Below, one piece after another: positions 7,406 through 14,530 of a stretch of DNA of 14,969 nucleotides (position 1 is its first letter; every line of letters starts with the position of its first letter). The notes under the pieces are model-generated. The model saw nothing but the letters and a program-made list of their open reading frames with translations. It was not told the DNA's origin and ran no database searches. Source of the stretch: CAYPEL01 sp964409635 (GTDB lineage: Bacteria; Pseudomonadota; Gammaproteobacteria; DSM-19610); assembly GCA_964409635.1 (NCBI GenBank), contig CAYPEL010000061.1, positions 1 through 14,969 of the forward strand. Reading direction: 5' to 3'. Both the position numbers and the translations under genes were made by a program.

Positions 7406-7431
7406 AAACTTGTTAAGACGGGAGTAACGTC

Positions 7432-8109
7432 ATGTTAATTTTTGAACTAGAAGCCGAAAAGCGCACGGATATGGGGAAAGGTGCGAGCCGCCGCCTGCGT
7501 CTTGAAGGCAAAGTACCTGCCATTATGTATGGCAGTGATGAAGATCCACAATCAATCACCTTGTCGCACAATGATGTGGTAAAACGCCTCGAGCACGAAG
7601 CCTTTTATGCGCACATACTGACTGTCAATGTTGACGGAAAAGCGAGTAAAGTCGTATTGCGCGATTTACAACGCCATCCCAGCAAACCAACCATCATGCA
7701 CATGGACTTTATGCGCATCGATGAGAACAAGAGCATCCGCGTAAACGTCCCGTTACACTTTATCGGTGCGGATATTGCGCCTGGCGTCAAAACCGGTGGT
7801 GGTTTAGTGAGTCACGAATTGACTGAAGTTGCGCTAGATGTATTACCGAAGCATCTGCCTGAATATATCGAAATTGATATATCCGCAATGGAAATTGGTG
7901 ATTCATTACACTTGTCCGATCTGAAAGTGCCGGAAAGCGGTGTACTCGTTGAATTGGCGCGTGGTGAAGGCCATGACCAGCCAATTGTATCGATTCATGA
8001 GCGCAAAGCGGTTGTTGAAGAAGATACGGCGGCACCTGTAGCCCCTGCGATAGAGGGTGATGAAGCTGCCGCTGAAGAGGGTGATGCAGAGGAAAATAAA
8101 GAGTCCTGA
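7432..8109 (+). CDS. rplY: Large-subunit ribosomal protein bL25, long (CTC/TL5) form
   Basis: bL25 binds 5S rRNA in the large ribosomal subunit. The 225-residue protein is the long, two-domain form known as general stress protein CTC. It has an N-terminal 5S rRNA-binding domain (about 1-95: GKGASRRLRLEGKVPAIMYG, VLRDLQRHP, HMDFMRI) and a C-terminal beta domain (about 96-190: VPLHFIGADIAPGVKTGGG, EIDISAMEIGDSLHLSDL). E. coli has only the first, at 94 residues. An Ala/Glu-rich acidic tail occupies about 195-225, as in many proteobacterial versions. ATG 7432 has a good Shine-Dalgarno, GGAG at 7421-7424. pth follows after 15 bp, a widespread pairing of two translation genes. A terminator precedes the gene, so it may have its own promoter in or near the gap. 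Confidence 0.97.
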   Translation: MLIFELEAEKRTDMGKGASRRLRLEGKVPAIMYGSDEDPQSITLSHNDVVKRLEHEAFYAHILTVNVDGKASKVVLRDLQRHPSKPTIMHMDFMRIDENKSIRVNVPLHFIGADIAPGVKTGGGLVSHELTEVALDVLPKHLPEYIEIDISAMEIGDSLHLSDLKVPESGVLVELARGEGHDQPIVSIHERKAVVEEDTAAPVAPAIEGDEAAAEEGDAEENKES

Positions 8110-8124
8110 TTTGTCTTTCCAGGC

Positions 8125-8703
8125 GTGTCTGCGATTCAGTTAATAGTCGGGCTGGGAAACCCCGGTGCTGAACACGAACCAACCCGGCATAACGCCGGGT
8201 TTTGGTTTGTTGATGCGCTTGCCAGGCACTGTGGCGCCACCTTCAAAAATGAAAAACGCTTTTTTGGTGAAATCACGCGTTGTCACGAGCAGGGTGCGGA
8301 TTGCCGCTTACTGAAGCCCATGACCTATATGAACCGCAGCGGACAGTCAGCCAGTGCAATGAGCCGTTTTTATAATATCCCGGTTGAAAAAATACTCGTT
8401 GTTCATGATGAGCTGGATTTACCAGCTGGCACTGTAAAGCTTAAAAAAGGTGGCGGTCACGGTGGCCACAATGGACTGCGTGATTTGATCAGCCATTTTA
8501 GCAGCAAGGACTTTTATCGTTTGCGTTTGGGTATTGCACATCCCGGTCATAAAAGCCAGGTTGTCGATTATGTGCTGAAAAAACCTTCGAAACAGGACAA
8601 GTTATTAATCGGCGCAGCCATCGATGATACCTTGCGGGTCATGCCAGAAATAATTACCGGTGAGTTTGAGAAGGCGATGCATCAGCTGCACAGCCGGAAT
8701 TGA
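8125..8703 (+). CDS. pth: Peptidyl-tRNA hydrolase
   Basis: Pth cleaves peptidyl-tRNA released by stalled ribosomes and recycles the tRNA. The 192-residue product keeps all the key residues, each shifted by +2 from E. coli: Asn12 and the catalytic His22 (GLGNPG...TRHNAG), Asn70 (YMNRSG), Asp95 (VVHDELDLP) and Asn116 (GGGHGGHNGLRD). The start is GTG at 8125; no in-frame ATG is available upstream of the conserved LIVGLGNPG. An AGG lies too close to the GTG to be an ideal binding site, so translation may be coupled to rplY, whose stop is 15 bp upstream. The protein is complete, with the usual C-terminal helix. A REP-like palindrome follows. Confidence 0.97.
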   Translation: MSAIQLIVGLGNPGAEHEPTRHNAGFWFVDALARHCGATFKNEKRFFGEITRCHEQGADCRLLKPMTYMNRSGQSASAMSRFYNIPVEKILVVHDELDLPAGTVKLKKGGGHGGHNGLRDLISHFSSKDFYRLRLGIAHPGHKSQVVDYVLKKPSKQDKLLIGAAIDDTLRVMPEIITGEFEKAMHQLHSRN

Positions 8704-8719
8704 ACCGAAGCTTTATCCG

Positions 8720-8779
8720 GTAGGAGTAGTTTTAACCTCGATGAGTGCTGTCACGGATCGCGGTTAAAACCGCACTTAC
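8720..8779. repeat. REP-like imperfect palindrome
   Basis: Arms 8720-8742 and 8757-8779 match as reverse complements at 18 of 23 bases around a 14-base loop. The core GTTTTAACC/GGTTAAAAC is perfect. The outer GTAGGAG and inner CGAT resemble the GTAGGAGCGG-type repetitive extragenic palindromes of Pseudomonas and Xanthomonas, from general knowledge and not a search. There is no T-run. It lies between the pth stop and ychF and may shape the 3' end of the pth transcript. Confidence 0.65.
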
Positions 8780-8881
8780 AAGTTCTCAGGAAAACATCAG
8801 AGACTGATAAGCGAATCTTTTACAAGGTTTTAAATTAATTTAATATTTTGGTAATCCAGGTATCTTCAGTGGCTAAAAATT

Positions 8882-9973
8882 ATGGGATTTAAATGTGGCA
8901 TAGTAGGTTTACCCAACGTCGGTAAATCAACTCTATTCAACGCACTCACTAAAGCCGGTATCCAGGCGGAAAACTACCCGTTCTGCACCATTGACCCAAA
9001 CGTAGGCGTGGTCGCTGTTCCAGATACGCGCCTGGATACACTGGCTAACATCGTTAAGCCGCAAAACATAATTCCTACCACCATGGAATTTGTAGACATC
9101 GCAGGCCTGGTTGCGGGCGCTTCAAAAGGCGAAGGTCTGGGAAATAAATTTCTCGCCAATATCCGTGAGACCGATGCCATCGCCCAGGTGGTACGCTGTT
9201 TCGAAGATGACAACATCATTCACGTGGCCGGTAAAGTCGATCCCCTTCACGATATAGAAATAGTCAACACAGAATTGGCACTGGCAGATCTGGAAACTGT
9301 AGAAAAAGGCATCCAGCGAGTATCAAAAGTGGCCAAGAGCGGCGACAAGGATGCCAAAGCCAAACTGGTGGTGCTTGAGAAGGTCAAAGTGCAACTCGAT
9401 GAAGGCAATATGGTGCGGGCACTGAATCTGGACGAGGATGAGCGCGCAGAACTCTATGATCTTCACCTGTTAACCATTAAACCCACTATGTACATCGCCA
9501 ATGTTGCGGAAGATGGATTTACAGAAAATCCTTTTCTGGATGTCATACAAGCCTTGGCAACCAAGGAAGGTTCAGAAGTAGTTGCAGTTTGCGCGGCGAT
9601 AGAATCTGAATTGATAGAACTCGAAGAGGATGAGCAGCAGGCATTCCTCGATGAGTTGGGTCTGGAAGAACCGGGCTTAAACCGAGTGATCCGTGCCGGC
9701 TATCAAATACTCGGTCTACAGACTTATTTCACCGCCGGAGTCAAAGAAGTCCGGGCCTGGACAGTGCTGATTGGTGCCTCTGCCCCGCAAGCGGCCGGCG
9801 TCATCCACACCGATTTCGAAAAAGGATTTATCCGCGCCGAAGTCACAGGCTACGATGATTTTGTCGCCTGCAAAGGCGAGCAGGGCGCCAAGGAAGCCGG
9901 TAAATTACGCCTTGAGGGTAAAGACTACATTGTAAAAGACGGCGATGTAATGCACTTCCGCTTCAATGTCTGA
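8882..9973 (+). CDS. ychF: Redox-regulated ATPase YchF (Obg-like, OLA1 family)
   Basis: YchF is a universally conserved P-loop protein of the Obg family that prefers ATP over GTP. It associates with ribosomes and has been linked to stress responses. The 363-residue protein matches the E. coli length. It shows the P-loop GLPNVGKST (9-17), the switch-region NYPFCTIDPN (31-40), DIAG (72-75) followed by ASKGEGLGNKFL, a helical arm in the middle (about 130-200), and NVAED near residue 205 where classical G proteins have NKxD. The C-terminal TGS domain includes TDFEKGFIRAEV and ends in GDVMHFRFNV. Start ATG 8882 is fixed by the conserved MGFKCGIVGLPN. No strong Shine-Dalgarno is seen. pth-ychF adjacency is common in proteobacteria; here a 178-bp spacer with a REP-like repeat separates them. 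Confidence 0.97.
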   Translation: MGFKCGIVGLPNVGKSTLFNALTKAGIQAENYPFCTIDPNVGVVAVPDTRLDTLANIVKPQNIIPTTMEFVDIAGLVAGASKGEGLGNKFLANIRETDAIAQVVRCFEDDNIIHVAGKVDPLHDIEIVNTELALADLETVEKGIQRVSKVAKSGDKDAKAKLVVLEKVKVQLDEGNMVRALNLDEDERAELYDLHLLTIKPTMYIANVAEDGFTENPFLDVIQALATKEGSEVVAVCAAIESELIELEEDEQQAFLDELGLEEPGLNRVIRAGYQILGLQTYFTAGVKEVRAWTVLIGASAPQAAGVIHTDFEKGFIRAEVTGYDDFVACKGEQGAKEAGKLRLEGKDYIVKDGDVMHFRFNV

Positions 9974-10067
9974 CAACGCTAACTGGACAGAAACGCTACA
10001 ACAACCTAAAATTGCGCCTCCCTGAGATATTGGATTCTGATCCCATTTCTCAATCTACACCTACAAT

Positions 10068-10144
10068 GGCTATGTAGCTCAGCTGGTTAGAGCACATCAC
10101 TCATAATGATGGGGTCCCCTGTTCGAATCAGGGCATAGCCACCA
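10068..10144 (+). tRNA. Elongator tRNA-Met (anticodon CAT)
   Basis: GGCTATG (10068-10074) pairs with CATAGCC (10134-10140); A73 and an encoded CCA (10142-10144) follow. The D arm is GCTCAGCTGGTTAGAGC and the anticodon stem CATCA/TGATG holds loop CTCATAA. The sequence is nearly that of E. coli metT/U, including CATCACTCATAATGATGGGG. Initiator tRNA would lack the first acceptor pair and carry three G-C pairs in the anticodon stem, so this is the elongator. tRNA-Met also follows ychF in Pseudomonas. Confidence 0.95.
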
Positions 10145-10203
10145 TTTTAGCAAAGAGTTACAAAACCTTATCAGCTTCAAGTCCTCTGACAGTGCATAAC
10201 TGC

Positions 10204-10350
10204 ACTAGTAGTCCTTCAACATGATAATGACAGGTTCAGCGACCCTGTGGTGTTGCGCAGCAAGGCACAGTGCGCAGGCAATGACGCGCCTTGCCGTGAA
10301 CGTTGGCAAACTGACTGAACCCATCAATACCATGTTGTCGGAGTACTAGT
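10204..10350. mobile_element. MITE-like terminal-inverted-repeat element, copy 1
   Basis: Terminal arms 10204-10239 and 10315-10350 match as reverse complements at 29 of 36 bases. Both ends read ACTAGTA inward, so the flanking CTAG or TA could be a target duplication. The interior is also self-complementary (GCAAGGC near 10259 with GCCTTGC near 10288) and too short to encode a transposase. A second, partial copy in the opposite orientation lies at 14912-14969 and matches the reverse complement of the right part of this copy at about 50 of 58 bases. Two related copies within 5 kb support a dispersed, probably non-autonomous family. Confidence 0.8.
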
Positions 10351-10450
10351 ATTAAATAAATCTGCCACTTTTGGGCTGGTCTTCTTAATCACGGGCGTTT
10401 ATCTCAGGACTAAATCCGCACGAATACAAATCTCACTCACAAATTTCAAC

Positions 10451-10479
10451 GTGACGCACCAAGTCAAAATGCCTATCAT
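10451..10479 (+). promoter_or_regulatory. Candidate rapA promoter
   Basis: GTGACG (10451-10456; 4 of 6 to consensus), a 17-base spacer and TATCAT (10474-10479; 5 of 6) form a plausible sigma70 promoter. Transcription would begin near 10486, about 34 bases before the rapA GTG, and the leader would include the GAGAGG ribosome binding site. Confidence 0.45.
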
Positions 10480-10519
10480 TACAAAATATTTTTGTCTTAC
10501 CTTATGAGAGGCATAACGA

Positions 10520-13285
10520 GTGCAACAGATGCTACCCGGCCAGCGCTGGATTAGTGAGGCAGAACCAGGCCTTGGATTAGGGCTGGTTGTTGAGGTCGAT
10601 GTACGAACGGCTACCGTTTTATTTCCTGCCAGTGAGGAGCAGCGGGTTTATGCGCGTGAGGAAGCACCGTTGTCCCGCGTGCAATTTCAGCCAGGTGATG
10701 CGATCAGTGATCATGATGGCCGCAGCTTGACGGTGCAATCGGTCGATGAGGAAGAAGGTATCCTTTTATATACCTGCCATGATGCTGAGGGCGCGGTCGT
10801 GGTTCTGCCGGAAACACGGCTAGATCATCGCATGCAGTTGGTTCGTCCACTGGAGCGGTTACTCGCGGGGTTGATCGATAAAACCCGCTGGTTTGAGTTG
10901 CGCCAGGATGCAGCGCGCTGGGCTGGTGAGGCACAGCGGTCTCCGGTACGTGGATTACTGGGTGCACGCATCGAGCCGATTGCTCATCAGTTGTATATTG
11001 CCAATGAAGTGGGCCAGCGCAGTGCCCCGAGGGTACTACTGGCAGATGAAGTTGGACTGGGTAAAACAATTGAAGCAGGTCTGATCCTCCACCAGCAACT
11101 GCTCACCGGGCGTGCGCACCGTGTGCTTATTGTAGTACCTGAAAATCTTGTTTACCAATGGTTCATCGAGATGTGGCGGCGGTTTAATCTACGTTTCAGT
11201 ATTTTTGATGAAGAGCGTTGTCTGGCTATCGATGCAGAGAACCCGTTCCTGGCAGAGCAGCTGATCCTGGTCGGTGCAGATTTTTTCCAGAAAAATCCTG
11301 AGCGGCATGTGCAAGCCATCAAAGGAGAATGGGATTTGTTGGTGGTTGACGAGGCGCACCGTCTGCAATGGCACGCTGATCAGCCTGGCGCCGATTACTT
11401 GCTGATCGAACAACTGGCCAATGATTCGAAGGGCGTGCTGTTGCTCACTGCAACGCCGGAGCAGTTCGGGCGTGGCGGTCACTTTGCTCGTTTACGTTTG
11501 CTCGACCCGCATCGCTTCCATGATTTTCAGGCCTTTTGTGAGGATGAAAAACGCTATCAACCGATCGCAACTATTGTAAATAGTTTGCTCGACAGCCATC
11601 CGTTAAGCAAACAACAGCAAGCCACCTTGTCAGCGCTGCTGGGCGATTATTCATTGGAGGATACGCACGGTATTTTACGGCAGCTGGTTGATCGTCATGG
11701 TACTGGAAGGGTGTTATTCCGTAACACGCGTAACGCGATATCAGGATTTCCACAACGTATAGTAATTCCGTATAACTTAGCGCAAGCGCTCAGTCATTCA
11801 GATCAAGGCGGTTTTGAAAACCATGCGTCATTTGATGCTTTATCGGTAGAAGATCAACAACGGACGGAATGGTTAGCCGGTTTGTTACGTGAGCTGAGAC
11901 CTGAAAAAGTACTGGTGATTTGTGCGGCCGCTGAAACAGCGGTGTCGTTATCGGAAGTTTTGAAAGACAAGTATGCCGTACTGACAGGTGTTTTCCACGA
12001 AGGTATTGATTTAATTGCCCGCGACCGGGCGGCCGCGTGGTTTGCTGATAGGGAAGAGGGCGCACAAGCATTGATCTGTTCTGAGATCGGCAGTGAGGGC
12101 CGGAATTTTCAGTTTGCACATCATCTGGTGTTGTTCGATTTGCCGGCTAATCCGGATCTCCTCGAACAGCGTATTGGCCGGCTTGACCGGATCGGACAGC
12201 AATTCGATATTCAGATTCATGTGCCTTATTTGCCCGGCACACGGGATGAAAGGATGTTTCGCTGGTATCACGAAGGTCTGGATGCTTTTGAGTCAACTTG
12301 TGCTGATGGTGTGACTGTTTTCGATCAACTGGGTGAGCGGGTTAGTTGTTTGTCTAGCGGTGATTGTGATCTTGATGCATTGATCAGTGATACCCGGGAA
12401 ATGCATCAGACGTTGGTTGCGAATGTTCAGCAGGGCCGCGACCGTTTGCTTGAATTTAATTCCAATAATTTGCAAGTGGCGCAATCGCTGATTGAAGCGA
12501 TCGATAACGCCGGCTATGACAGACATCTGGATGATTTCTTGAACCGGGCTTTTGATGCTTTTGGTATAGATACCGAAGAGCTTAGCGCCCACATCTGGTT
12601 TGCCAGACCGTCTGAGCATATGCATATTGATGCCTTGCCGGGGTTGCCGGATGACGGAATCCGCTATTGTTTGCGGCGTGATGTTGCTTTAAAAAACGAT
12701 GACGTCCAGTTCATTACCTGGGAACATCCCTTGGTTGCAGCTTTGCTGGAGGTTTTGAATACAACAGAAATGGGAAATAGTGCGGTTACCGTTATTAAAA
12801 ATGAGCAGTGGAAAAAAGAACCGTTATTGCTGGAGGCCTTGTTTGCCGTCGAGTGCAGCACGCCGGTACAACTTGATATGAAGCGTTTTTTTGAGGCGGA
12901 AACTTTTCGTGTTTTGGTTGATATGCAGGGTAATGAAATCGGCGAATCGATGCCTGCAGAAACGATAGACGGTTATTGCCTGCGCCGTGACCGCGTGACT
13001 TCAGGAAAAGTATTGCGTAGCCAGCAGGTACAGATTAAATCATTGTATAAGCATGCGCTGCGCCATGCAGAAAGCCAATTAAAAAGTATCGTTGCACTAG
13101 CTGCGCAAAAGGCAGATAAGGAACTGAGTGCTGAAGTTGAGCGTATGAAGCAATTGCAGGTGGTAAATCCGAATGTGCGTGATGATGAGATTCAGTACTT
13201 GCAGTTGCTGTCGGAGGCTACCGGTAAAGCGTTGAGTGGCGCTGGACTGCGGCTGGATGCGGTGCGTTTGGTGATTGTGAACTAA
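10520..13285 (+). CDS. rapA: RNA polymerase-associated ATPase RapA (HepA)
   Basis: RapA is a Swi2/Snf2-type ATPase bound to RNA polymerase that helps recycle it after termination. The 921-residue protein (E. coli 968) follows the family in order: N-terminal Tudor-like domains (about 1-107; GQRWISEAEPGLGLGLV), then the ATPase lobe with Walker A DEVGLGKT (176-183), DEAH (277-280) and LLTATPEQ (308-315). The RapA-specific RNTRNAISGFP is at 401-411. Lobe 2 has motif V SEIGSEGRNF (521-530) and motif VI QRIGRLDRIGQ (550-560). The C-terminal region contains QFITWEHPL and ends NPNVRDDEI...RLDAVRLVIVN. GTG 10520 is preferred because GAGAGG lies about 8 bases upstream; ATG 10529 is an alternative. The 47-residue shortfall from E. 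coli lies mostly in the linker after RNTR; no motif is missing. It appears to be a single-gene unit. No strong terminator follows. Confidence 0.97.
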   Translation: MQQMLPGQRWISEAEPGLGLGLVVEVDVRTATVLFPASEEQRVYAREEAPLSRVQFQPGDAISDHDGRSLTVQSVDEEEGILLYTCHDAEGAVVVLPETRLDHRMQLVRPLERLLAGLIDKTRWFELRQDAARWAGEAQRSPVRGLLGARIEPIAHQLYIANEVGQRSAPRVLLADEVGLGKTIEAGLILHQQLLTGRAHRVLIVVPENLVYQWFIEMWRRFNLRFSIFDEERCLAIDAENPFLAEQLILVGADFFQKNPERHVQAIKGEWDLLVVDEAHRLQWHADQPGADYLLIEQLANDSKGVLLLTATPEQFGRGGHFARLRLLDPHRFHDFQAFCEDEKRYQPIATIVNSLLDSHPLSKQQQATLSALLGDYSLEDTHGILRQLVDRHGTGRVLFRNTRNAISGFPQRIVIPYNLAQALSHSDQGGFENHASFDALSVEDQQRTEWLAGLLRELRPEKVLVICAAAETAVSLSEVLKDKYAVLTGVFHEGIDLIARDRAAAWFADREEGAQALICSEIGSEGRNFQFAHHLVLFDLPANPDLLEQRIGRLDRIGQQFDIQIHVPYLPGTRDERMFRWYHEGLDAFESTCADGVTVFDQLGERVSCLSSGDCDLDALISDTREMHQTLVANVQQGRDRLLEFNSNNLQVAQSLIEAIDNAGYDRHLDDFLNRAFDAFGIDTEELSAHIWFARPSEHMHIDALPGLPDDGIRYCLRRDVALKNDDVQFITWEHPLVAALLEVLNTTEMGNSAVTVIKNEQWKKEPLLLEALFAVECSTPVQLDMKRFFEAETFRVLVDMQGNEIGESMPAETIDGYCLRRDRVTSGKVLRSQQVQIKSLYKHALRHAESQLKSIVALAAQKADKELSAEVERMKQLQVVNPNVRDDEIQYLQLLSEATGKALSGAGLRLDAVRLVIVN

Positions 13286-13369
13286 GCGTTTCAGGTGCTA
13301 AACGGGTGGTGCAGCCTGCACAAGGTACGTTTTTTTCCGTTATTCAAAGATTGATGGGATATTTACTGG

Positions 13370-13639
13370 CTATTGTAGGGTGTCCAGGCACTGGCACAGC
13401 TGTGACTGAATCAGTGAGATCAATTCACCCAGCGCCATTTTATCTGGGACTTCCTGAATATTTGAAAACCAGATATCGTCCACCAGATTACTTTGATCCG
13501 GCACTTTATCGCTAACCAGCGGTAAGCCGATAAACACGCCGTGCTGGCCATTCTCCAGGCAGACGGTAACGAGTTGTAATGGAATCTTGGCGGGGCCATT
13601 TTCCACGGCTTGATCTTCACTGCTATGATTAATATCCAT
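13370..13639 (-). CDS. Small protein of unknown function (89 aa)
   Basis: I do not recognise this family. The 89-residue product is mildly acidic and soluble-looking, with no signal peptide or membrane segment. A beta-rich core (KIPLQLVTVCLENGQHGVFIG, split here as residues about 18-30 and 31-38) is followed by DDIWFSNIQEVPD and a C-terminal helix ending in cysteines (CQCLDTLQ). Codon use supports a real gene: CTG, GGC, GTG and CAG dominate, as in the neighbouring genes, and this is not true of the overlapping frames. The ATG at 13639 lacks a Shine-Dalgarno, so the start is tentative. It converges on rapA, 84 bp away. A CATAAT about 30 bases upstream might be a -10 box. Function cannot be inferred. 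Confidence 0.6.
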   Translation of the reverse strand: MDINHSSEDQAVENGPAKIPLQLVTVCLENGQHGVFIGLPLVSDKVPDQSNLVDDIWFSNIQEVPDKMALGELISLIQSQLCQCLDTLQ

Positions 13640-13903
13640 ACCAATATCTGTAGCATAGATTATGCCAACGAGCTTACAGGCTGAAAATGATTCAGGTAAT
13701 TACCCAGGATATTACTACACTAGTTATGGATGTTATTGTAAATGCTGAAAATTATTCCTTGTTAGGGGGTGGGGTGTGGCCGGCGCCATGCACCGTGCTA
13801 CCGGTTCTGAGCTAGTAGACTACTGTCGAAGTGTTGGCGGATGTCCAACCGGTGAGACTCGTTTGACGCCAACCCTTAGTTAGCCGTCAAGTAGGTGGAG
13901 CAA
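13640..13903. other. Non-coding spacer with a GC-rich, hairpin-prone segment
   Basis: No gene is supported. The part up to about 13760 is AT-rich. From about 13765 to 13875 it becomes GC-rich with several short inverted repeats, including GTTGGCG (13833-13839) with CGCCAAC (13867-13873) and a GGTG...CACC imperfect hairpin near 13770-13795. No T-run follows any stem on either strand. Confidence 0.5.
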
Positions 13904-14191
13904 TTACAGCACAGCGCGTAACACTGAATTAACCCCATGGTGATCATTGGGGATTTCTAATGAATTGGTTGGATCCTGTTGCCACTTACCGTCGATCAAT
14001 AACTGATATTCGTAAGTGCCCGGCTCGACTGTAAAAACTTTCTGCCAACGGTTATCTAGCCTGCGGGTTTCAACATTGTGATCGGGTATCCAGTCATTGA
14101 AATCACCGGCAATTTGCAATACCCGGCATTCCATATCTTCGTACGTTAGAACAATCATTTGGTGCGTTGGTTGTTTTACAACAGCATTCAT
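13904..14191 (-). CDS. Stand-alone CBM48/AMPK-type glycogen-binding domain protein
   Basis: The 95-residue protein is essentially one immunoglobulin-like carbohydrate-binding module of the isoamylase N-terminal / AMPK-beta type (CBM48). Family signatures are AGDFNDW (28-34), RWQKVFTVEPGTYEYQLL (about 48-65), the sugar-stacking DGKW (67-70), DP (73-74) and N-HHGVNSVL near the end. Aromatic residues W34, W49 and W70 are where such domains usually contact alpha-glucans. No catalytic domain is attached, and no signal peptide is present, so it should be cytoplasmic. The start is well supported: GGAGGT lies 8 bases before the ATG. No glycogen metabolism gene is in the window, so the ligand and partner are unknown; it could bind glycogen or act as a regulatory subunit. 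The family is confident, the role is not. Confidence 0.85.
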   Translation of the reverse strand: MNAVVKQPTHQMIVLTYEDMECRVLQIAGDFNDWIPDHNVETRRLDNRWQKVFTVEPGTYEYQLLIDGKWQQDPTNSLEIPNDHHGVNSVLRAVL

Positions 14192-14306
14192 GACCAGTTA
14201 CCTCCAAGTGCAAACAAAGAATAAGTCATGTTGTTCCTGTTAAGAAAGAGCATGAGGCCTGTATCCAGGTTGATTTGCAGAAATAAGAGTGTGTGAAGCG
14301 CGCCAC

Positions 14307-14330
14307 CCGGTAGCAAGGTACCGGTTTTTT
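14307..14330 (+). terminator. Orphan rho-independent terminator
   Basis: CCGGTA (14307-14312) pairs with TACCGG (14319-14324) around GCAAGG, followed by six T (14325-14330). It terminates plus-strand transcription, yet no plus-strand gene lies upstream until rapA, about 1 kb away. It may end a small RNA starting within 14192-14300. Confidence 0.6.
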
Positions 14331-14486
14331 CTGGTGTTGCGAAGAACTGGTTTAGATAGGCCTTTGTTCAAGCCTGCCCCTCTCGGGAGAAATACATTAA
14401 CTAGAGTTTCGCAGAGTTTGTTTAAATGTCAAGAAAAACTTAACACGCGAACCTGTAGCCAACGGCATCGGTGTAGATAAGCGTAT

Positions 14487-14517
14487 AAAAAAAGGCGGTC
14501 GTTGTGACCGCCTTTTT
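14487..14517 (-). terminator. Bidirectional-looking terminator downstream of the cytochrome gene
   Basis: GGCGGTC (14494-14500) and GACCGCC (14506-14512) form a 7-bp perfect stem with loop GTTGT. It is flanked by seven A on the left and five T on the right, so a T-run follows the stem on both strands. It lies 14 bp past the minus-strand cytochrome stop and so ends that transcript; it could also stop plus-strand transcription. Confidence 0.9.
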
Positions 14518-14530
14518 AATTAGGTTTAGT

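Larger units (their letters stand above)
10145..10519. other. 375-bp spacer between tRNA-Met and rapA
   Basis: No convincing gene is seen on either strand. The first 59 bp are featureless. A 147-bp inverted-repeat element fills 10204-10350, and the remaining 169 bp are AT-rich with a likely rapA promoter near 10451-10479. Confidence 0.7.
14192..14530. other. 339-bp spacer upstream of the CBM48 gene
   Basis: No protein-coding gene is supported. The left part should hold the minus-strand promoter of the CBM48 gene, though no strong boxes stand out. It contains a plus-strand terminator with no gene before it (14307-14330) and the cytochrome terminator (14487-14517). Confidence 0.6.

Noticed and set aside
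13309..13336. Hairpin GTGCA/TGCAC after rapA as a terminator
   Set aside because: The stem is only 5 bp with a 3-base loop, and the T-run starts about nine bases later, so it is not a credible intrinsic terminator.
13306..13515. Plus-strand 69-codon open frame after rapA
   Set aside because: Antisense to the better-supported 89-residue gene, no ribosome binding site, composition typical of a shadow.
13420..13656. 78-codon open frame overlapping the 89-residue protein on the same strand
   Set aside because: Its codon use is poor and its product rich in Trp, Lys and Arg without pattern; the 13639 frame is the coding one.
13833..13890. Integron attC-like site (GTTGGCG, GTTAGCC)
   Set aside because: Neither word fits the GTTRRRY core, and no second core at the right spacing or integrase is present.
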